From Verrucomicrobiota bacterium (GTDB lineage: Bacteria; Verrucomicrobiota; Verrucomicrobiia; Opitutales; Opitutaceae), in assembly GCA_003694825.1 (NCBI GenBank), contig RFJS01000325.1, forward strand, positions 1 through 6,244: a stretch of 6,244 bases of DNA, read 5' to 3'. Made by a program: the position numbers and the translations under genes. The notes under the pieces were generated by a model. That model saw only the letters and a program-made list of their open reading frames with translations. It was not told the origin of the DNA and made no database searches. Positions 1-4,287 of the stretch are shown piece by piece. Position 1 is the stretch's first letter; each line of letters opens with the position of its first letter.

Positions 1-3000
1 AGGTTGACCGGACGGGTATTCGAATCGATCACGAGCGTCTCGGTGGCCGTGCCCGCGTAGTTGTCATCCACGATGGTCGCGATAACTTCGTAGCGGCCGA
101 TCGCGGACGGCACGGTGGTGGATCCGTCGTAGGTCACCTCGACCGCAAGGCCAGAGGGGTCCGTGGTCACGGTGACGGGTTTCGGCGATCCGTCGGCGAT
201 CTGGTAGATGCCGGTGATCTCGACGGAGACCGGGGCCTTGCTGATGACCAGCGTCCCGGTGGCCTGGCCTTCGTAGTTGGCATCGCTGACCGTGGCGACC
301 ACGGCATAGCTGCCGGCATTGGTCGGTGCGGCGGCGCTGCCATCGTAGGTGATATTTACCGTGAGTCCGGCCGGATCCGTGGTGGCCGTCACCGTCTTCG
401 CGGTGCCGTCATATGTCTGCGCAAGGCCGGAGAGCGACACGGTGGCCGTGGCCTTGTTGATACTGGCGGTGGCCGTCGGCTGCACGAGCTGGTAGTTCGG
501 AGCGTCGGCCCCGGCCAGCGCCAGGCCGGAGATGTGCACGGTCTTGCCCGTGCCCGCGGCGGCATTATCAAATTCGCCGGTGGCGCCGCTCGCATCGAGC
601 GTGACATCGTCGCCCGAAACCACGCCGACAAGGGCGGCTGCCGAGGTGTCGATCGTGGCGGCCGTCGTGCCGTCATAGGTCTTGTCGGCCGCCGTCACGC
701 CGGTGACTGTGAGCGGCTTTTTGGTGATATGCGCGGTCGTGGTCGGCGCGGTGATGGTGTAGTTGCCACCATCGGCGCCGCCGAGGGACAGGCCGACAAT
801 GGTGACCGGCTTGTTCGAACCGACATTCTTGTCGGCGAAGCTGCCGGAGGCGCCACTGGTGACCAGGGAGACATCGTCACCTGTGAGGACGCCCGAGAGG
901 GAGGCGCCCGAGGCGTCGATGGTGGTCGTGGCGGTGCCGTCGTAAACCTTGTCGTTGGCGACGATACCCGAGACGGTGACCGCGGCCGGCGTGATGTCGG
1001 CCGTAACCGTCGGCGCGGTGAGCGCGTAGTTGCCCGCGTCGGCGCCGCTGAGCGCAAGCCCGGCGATGGTGACGATCTTGTTCGCACCGACCGTCTTGTC
1101 GGCAAAGCTGGCCGTGACGGACGAGGTATCGAGCGAAACATCGTCGCCCGGAAATACCGGGGTAACGGACGCCCCGCTCGTGCTGACGGTGGCGGCGGTA
1201 GTGCCGTCGTAGACCTTGTCGGCGGCCGTGATGCCGGTGACGGCGAGGCTCGCCGGGGTGATGTCGGCGGTGAGCGACGGCTGCGTCAGCGTGTAGTTGC
1301 CGGCATCGGCACCGCTGAGTGCAAGGCCGGATACGGTCACGGGCCTGGCATTGCCGACATTCTTATCGGCGAAGCTGGCGCTCGCACCAGAGGCATCGAG
1401 GCTGACAACATCACCCGAGACAACACCGACGAGCGTGGCCGCGCTGGTATCCAGCGTCGCCGTGGTCGTGGCGTCGTAGACCCGGCTGTTGGCCACGACT
1501 CCACTCACGGTGATCGTGAGTTTGTTGATCGTAGCCGTCGCCGACGGCTGGGTGAGCGCATAGTTGCCGGCATCCGCACCGGAAATCGTGATACCGGTGA
1601 TCGTGACGGGCTTGTTTGCGCCGGCGGTCTTGTCGGCAAAGCTGCCGGAGGCGCCGGAGGTATCGAGCACGACCGTGTCGCCGGAAACGACGCCGACGAG
1701 GCTCGCCCCGGAAAGGTCGAGGGTCGCGGCCGTAGTGCCGTCATAGTCGCGATCCAGGGCCGTGACGCCTGTCACGCTCAACGGCGCGGGCGTGATGCTG
1801 GCCGTGGTGGTGACGGGCGAGAGCACGTAGTTGCCCGCGTCCGGACCGCCGAAGGAGACACCGGAAATCGTCACCGTCTTGCCGCTGCCGACCGTCTTGC
1901 TGGCGAAACTGCCGGTCGCCATACTCGTATCCAGGGTGACGCTATCGCCGGAAACGACGCCGACGAGGGTGGCGCCGGACGTGGAGATCGTCGCGGCGGT
2001 GGTGCCGTCATAGACTTTGTCCGCAGCGGTAATCCCGGAGACCGAGAGGGTCGCCGCGGCGATGTCGGCCGTGGCCGAGGGCTGAGTCAGCGAGTAGTGG
2101 CCGGCATCGGCGCCAGTGATGGCGAATCCGGTGATCGTCACCGTCTTTCCGGCACCGATGTTTTTGTCGGCAAAGGTGCCCGCGGCCGCGCTGGCGTCGA
2201 GCACGACATCGTCGCCGGATGCGACACCGACCAGTGCCGCGCTCCCGGTATTGAGCGTGGCGGCCGTCGTGCCATCGTAGATCTTGTTGTTCGCCGTCAC
2301 GCCGCTGATCGTCAGCGGGGCCTTCGCGAGCGTGATCTCGAGGTTGGCGCTACCCACATTGCCGGCGACGTCGCTCGCCGTGATCGTGGCGTTAAACACG
2401 CCCGAAGTGGTCGGCGTGCCGGAGATCTCACCGGTGCCGCTGTTCACACTGAGGCCGGCGGGAAGCCCGGACGCGCCGAACGCGGTGGCTCCGCCGCTCG
2501 CTGTGATCGTGTAGGTGAGCGCCTGCCGGTAGACGCCACTGGCCGTCGAAGCGCTGGTGATGACCGGGGCGGTGTTGTCGATGTTGTAGGACTCGCCTGC
2601 GGTGAAACCGCCGGAGATCGCGTTCTGATAGTCGTCCTCGATACCGGTTCCGGAGGCGTTGAGATCGAGCCGCATGGAGCCATCGCCGGCCACGGAGGTG
2701 ACCGTCACGTCGATCGTGGAACCGCTCGCGGCGGAAACGGCGCTGATCGTGCCGGAGGCGGTGCCGCCGACGGTCAACGTGAAGTCGCTCACGTCCACGT
2801 TGTTGACGTTCTTGTTGAAGGTGACGCGGAAGACCACGGTATCGGCATTCGTATCCGCCGCCGTCGGATTCTGGCGCGTGATCGAGGTCACCGCCGGCAC
2901 CGGAGTATCCGTGAGGGCCACGATGCGGTCGGCTTCCGCCGGCACCATCCAGATCGTCTGGTCTTCATAAACGGCGCCGGCAAAGGCCCCGGCGCCCTTG

Positions 3001-4076
3001 GTAAAGCCGGAGGGCCAGTTGGCGTGGGCGGACATCGCGCCGGTGGCCTTGTCGAGTTTGACGACGCGATCAGCGCTGAAGGGGACGAGCCAGATATCGT
3101 CTCCATCGTAGACGGCGCCGGCAAAGGCGGCGTTGGCCTTGGTGAAGCCCGACGGCCAGGTATTGAAACCTTCCATGCTGCCATCCGCGACGTTGATGCG
3201 GATCACGCGGTCGGCATTGTAGGGCGCGAGCCAGACATACGTGCCATCGAACGTGCCACCGGCAAAGGCCTGGGTGTTCTTGGTGAAGCCCGCCGGCCAA
3301 CCGAGATGCTCGGCCATGGAACCGTCCGCGGTATTGACCGAAATGACACGGTCCGCGTCGAACGGAATGAGCCAGAGTTTGCTCCCGTCGAAGACACCAC
3401 CCCAAAACGAATTCGAGCCCTTGGAAAAGCTGCCCGGCCAGGTGTTGAAACCGGTCATGGAGCCGTCGGCCGGATCGATCCGCACGACCATGTTCGCGTT
3501 CAGCGGCACGAGCCAGATGTAGGTTCCATCAAAGACACCTCCGGCAAAATTGGCGCCGTTCGCCGTGACATTGTGCCCGCTCGGCCAGCCGGCGAAGGTC
3601 GTCCGCGAACCGCTGGTGGGATCGACCCGCAATACCTTCGTGGCTCCAAACGGGACAAACCAGATGTAAGTCCCGTCGTAGACGCCGCCGACGAACTGCT
3701 CGCTGGTGGTGCCCACGTCCGGGATAGTGAAGCCGGTCATCGCTCCCGTGGCCTTGTTAACGCGGATGATCCGGTCGGCATCGGCCGGGGCGAGCCACAG
3801 GTTGGTGCCGTCGGTGACGGCGCCGCGGAAATGAATGGTGCCGATATTGGCGTCGCCGGGAAAGGCGCTGTTCCCCGTCATGGCGACGGTGTCGCCGATC
3901 GGGGTCTGCGTGACCGTTCCGGAGAACGAATAGCCGTCCTGGCTATAGGTCTGCGCAAGCACCTCGGTAAAAGCGCCTGCGAGGAAGGCCACACTCGCCG
4001 CGAACAAGCCGACGACCCTGAGGAAGGCATGCCGCGAAGATGTCATGGGCAATGAGGATGATGAGTTGGGATTCAT
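1..4076 (-). CDS. Giant secreted repeat protein: beta-propeller, Ig-like, YDG and MBG repeats; 3' end outside window
   Basis: A frame open from ATG 4074-4076 to the window edge at base 1, giving 1358 visible residues and no stop. Order: signal peptide (1-41), propeller of seven units (about 62-391), bacterial Ig-like domain (392-500), putative-Ig domain (501-584), seven YDG-type repeats (586-1208), two MBG-type repeats (1209 to about 1351), then a linker SNTRPVN running out of the window. YDG and MBG repeats are known from long exported adhesin-like bacterial proteins, where they form stalks. I infer a cell-surface or extracellular protein with an N-terminal head and a beta-rich stalk; the C-terminal anchor or sorting signal is not visible. 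Start choice: ATG at 4076 gives a 41-residue signal peptide, and the in-frame ATG at 4046 (residue 11) would give a more typical 31-residue one; neither has a Shine-Dalgarno. No enzyme motif recognised. No sign of frameshift. Confidence 0.9.
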   Translation of the reverse strand, partial: MNPNSSSSLPMTSSRHAFLRVVGLFAASVAFLAGAFTEVLAQTYSQDGYSFSGTVTQTPIGDTVAMTGNSAFPGDANIGTIHFRGAVTDGTNLWLAPADADRIIRVNKATGAMTGFTIPDVGTTSEQFVGGVYDGTYIWFVPFGATKVLRVDPTSGSRTTFAGWPSGHNVTANGANFAGGVFDGTYIWLVPLNANMVVRIDPADGSMTGFNTWPGSFSKGSNSFWGGVFDGSKLWLIPFDADRVISVNTADGSMAEHLGWPAGFTKNTQAFAGGTFDGTYVWLAPYNADRVIRINVADGSMEGFNTWPSGFTKANAAFAGAVYDGDDIWLVPFSADRVVKLDKATGAMSAHANWPSGFTKGAGAFAGAVYEDQTIWMVPAEADRIVALTDTPVPAVTSITRQNPTAADTNADTVVFRVTFNKNVNNVDVSDFTLTVGGTASGTISAVSAASGSTIDVTVTSVAGDGSMRLDLNASGTGIEDDYQNAISGGFTAGESYNIDNTAPVITSASTASGVYRQALTYTITASGGATAFGASGLPAGLSVNSGTGEISGTPTTSGVFNATITASDVAGNVGSANLEITLAKAPLTISGVTANNKIYDGTTAATLNTGSAALVGVASGDDVVLDASAAAGTFADKNIGAGKTVTITGFAITGADAGHYSLTQPSATADIAAATLSVSGITAADKVYDGTTAATISTSGATLVGVVSGDSVTLDTSMATGSFASKTVGSGKTVTISGVSFGGPDAGNYVLSPVTTTASITPAPLSVTGVTALDRDYDGTTAATLDLSGASLVGVVSGDTVVLDTSGASGSFADKTAGANKPVTITGITISGADAGNYALTQPSATATINKLTITVSGVVANSRVYDATTTATLDTSAATLVGVVSGDVVSLDASGASASFADKNVGNARPVTVSGLALSGADAGNYTLTQPSLTADITPASLAVTGITAADKVYDGTTAATVSTSGASVTPVFPGDDVSLDTSSVTASFADKTVGANKIVTIAGLALSGADAGNYALTAPTVTADITPAAVTVSGIVANDKVYDGTATTTIDASGASLSGVLTGDDVSLVTSGASGSFADKNVGSNKPVTIVGLSLGGADGGNYTITAPTTTAHITKKPLTVTGVTAADKTYDGTTAATIDTSAAALVGVVSGDDVTLDASGATGEFDNAAAGTGKTVHISGLALAGADAPNYQLVQPTATASINKATATVSLSGLAQTYDGTAKTVTATTDPAGLTVNITYDGSAAAPTNAGSYAVVATVSDANYEGQATGTLVISKAPVSVEITGIYQIADGSPKPVTVTTDPSGLAVEVTYDGSTTVPSAIGRYEVIATIVDDNYAGTATETLVIDSNTRPVN
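24..452 (-). repeat. Two MBG-type repeats, 72 residues per unit
   Basis: Residues 1209-1280 and 1281 to about 1351. Pattern: V.ITG....YDG..K.VTVTTDP.GL.V.VTYDGS...P...G.Y.V.AT..D.NY.G.AT.TLVI. The second copy has IADG where the first has TYDG, and IGRYEVIATI for AGSYAVVATV. They follow the YDG array directly, the usual order in such proteins. After the second copy the frame continues as DSNTRPVN to the window edge, so further domains are expected downstream. Confidence 0.85.
453..2321 (-). repeat. Seven tandem YDG-type repeats, exactly 267 bp (89 residues) each
   Basis: Residues 586-1208, 7 x 89. Each unit follows the pattern L.VSGI.A.DKVYDGTTAAT.....A.LVGV.SGD.V.LD.S.A.G.FADK.VG..K.VTI.G....GADAGNY.LT.P..TA.I. 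The tyrosine of YDG is encoded with its first base at 2279, 2012, 1745, 1478, 1211, 944 and 677, each step exactly 267 bases. Variants: unit 4 (1253-1519 region) has YDA and an NSRV start; unit 5 has SVTPVFPGDD in place of LVGVVSGDD; unit 7 has EFDNAAAGTGK in place of FADKNVG and GADAPNY for GADAGNY. Units differ at many residues, so this is an old, not a fresh, duplication, yet no indel separates them. YDG repeats are known from bacterial adhesin-like exoproteins; the role here is inferred as stalk. Confidence 0.9.
2325..2576 (-). other. Putative Ig (He_PIG / cadherin-like) domain
   Basis: Residues 501-584. The core GLPAGLSVNSGTGEISGTPT (537-556) followed by SGVFNATITASDVAGN is the signature of the putative-Ig family found in bacterial surface proteins. 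It begins with NTAPVITS and ends with LEITLAK, at which the first YDG repeat starts without a linker. It probably serves as another stalk segment between the head and the repeat array. Confidence 0.85.
2577..2903 (-). other. Bacterial Ig-like domain
   Basis: Residues 392-500 of the repeat protein. It has the pattern of a bacterial Ig-like fold: PAVTSITRQNPTAADTNAD, then VVFRVTFNKNVNNVDVSDFTL, GTASGTISAVSAASGS, a VTVTSVAGDGSMRLDL strand and IEDDYQN...F.AGESYNID. Such domains are common in large secreted bacterial proteins with repeated stalks. It directly joins the propeller head to the rest of the stalk. No metal-binding or catalytic motif is visible. Confidence 0.75.
2904..3893 (-). repeat. 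Seven-unit propeller repeat, about 47 residues (141 bp) per unit
   Basis: Residues about 62-391. Each unit follows the pattern F.GGV.DGT.IWLVP..ADRVIRI...DGSM.GF..WP.GFTK. The key tryptophan falls at residues 94, 139, 188, 235, 282, 329 and 376, spacing 45, 49, 47, 47, 47, 47. Seven heads are present, but the last (after Trp376) lacks the GSM..F.WP.G tail; a matching tail stands before the first head at residues 62-82, with Met66, Pro73 and Phe83 in the same spacing as in the full units. This is what is expected of a seven-bladed beta-propeller closed by its N-terminal strand. The DG.IW...ADRI.RID..TG.M.F pattern resembles the repeats of streptogramin-lyase-like propellers, but I see no evidence for that activity. 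Units 3 to 6 are most regular; unit 2 lacks the ADR motif (GATKVLRVD). Confidence 0.85.
3954..4076 (-). other. Signal peptide (Sec, signal peptidase I type)
   Basis: Residues 1-41 of the repeat protein. A polar start (MNPNSSSSLPMTSSRHAFLR) with positive residues at 15 and 20 is followed by a hydrophobic stretch VVGLFAASVAFLAGAF and the small-residue site VLA, so cleavage is likely between Ala41 and Gln42. There is no cysteine after the site, so it is not a lipoprotein. If translation starts at Met11 (4046) the peptide is 31 residues with the same cleavage site. The first codons are unusually rich in TCA serine compared with the rest of the gene. Confidence 0.85.
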
Positions 4077-4287
4077 ACGACGAGCAGGTTTGAGAGACTA
4101 AAGAATCGGCACGTCACCACCGCGCTTGCGTGGTGCGGGAAAATTGCGTCGCCCGGCGCCGCGCGGGAATGCCGGGCGACCGGGCTCGGTGGGCTTGCGG
4201 GAGGTTATCACGGTCCGTTTGGCGTGAGATCGACTCTTTTGCCGGCGCACTTGAGAGAAATTACCCAGGTCCACCGGGCGATTTTCT
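4077..4287. other. Intergenic region between synthetase and repeat-protein gene
   Basis: 211 bases with no credible gene: the short frames crossing it have no family signature and overlap the synthetase end. It contains the probable terminator at 4139-4180 and a smaller imperfect hairpin (arms 4115-4120 and 4130-4135, CACCAC/GTGGTG, 9-base loop) with no T tract, which would lie in the 5' leader of the downstream gene. I could not find a convincing -35/-10 pair on the minus strand, nor a Shine-Dalgarno close to the start at 4076: the last bases before the ATG read CTGCTCGTCGT. A promoter for the downstream gene must be here or inside the synthetase gene if the terminator works. Confidence 0.6.
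4139..4180 (-). terminator. Probable Rho-independent terminator of the synthetase gene
   Basis: A perfect 10-base inverted repeat: arm GTCGCCCGGC at 4148-4157 and its exact reverse complement at 4171-4180, with a 13-base loop. Read on the minus strand the stem is followed by GCAATTTTC, a short T tract starting a few bases after the stem. It lies about 107 bases past the synthetase stop codon. The plus-strand side has no T run, so the direction fits the minus-strand gene. The T tract is short (four T), so termination may be partial. Confidence 0.6.

Noticed and set aside
763..2013. Five plus-strand 60-codon frames starting at 763, 1030, 1297, 1564 and 1831.
   Set aside because: They are exactly 267 bases apart and simply mirror the YDG repeat array on the other strand.
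453..2321. Regular repeats considered as a CRISPR-like or mobile-element array.
   Set aside because: The repeats are in frame, protein-coding, 267 bp long and without spacers; they are protein domains.
534..4055. A 1173-codon open frame on the plus strand across almost the whole repeat-protein gene.
   Set aside because: It lies codon-on-codon opposite the minus-strand gene. Stops there need TTA, CTA or TCA codons in the real gene, which are rare in GC-rich genes; it ends exactly at the TCA serine of residue 8. Its translation is an Arg/Gly/Asp-rich low-complexity string without domains, while the minus frame shows a signal peptide and named repeats.
4115..4135. Small hairpin CACCAC/GTGGTG considered as a second terminator or riboswitch stem.
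   Set aside because: Only 6 bp with a 9-base loop and no T tract; too weak to call, and no riboswitch consensus is visible.
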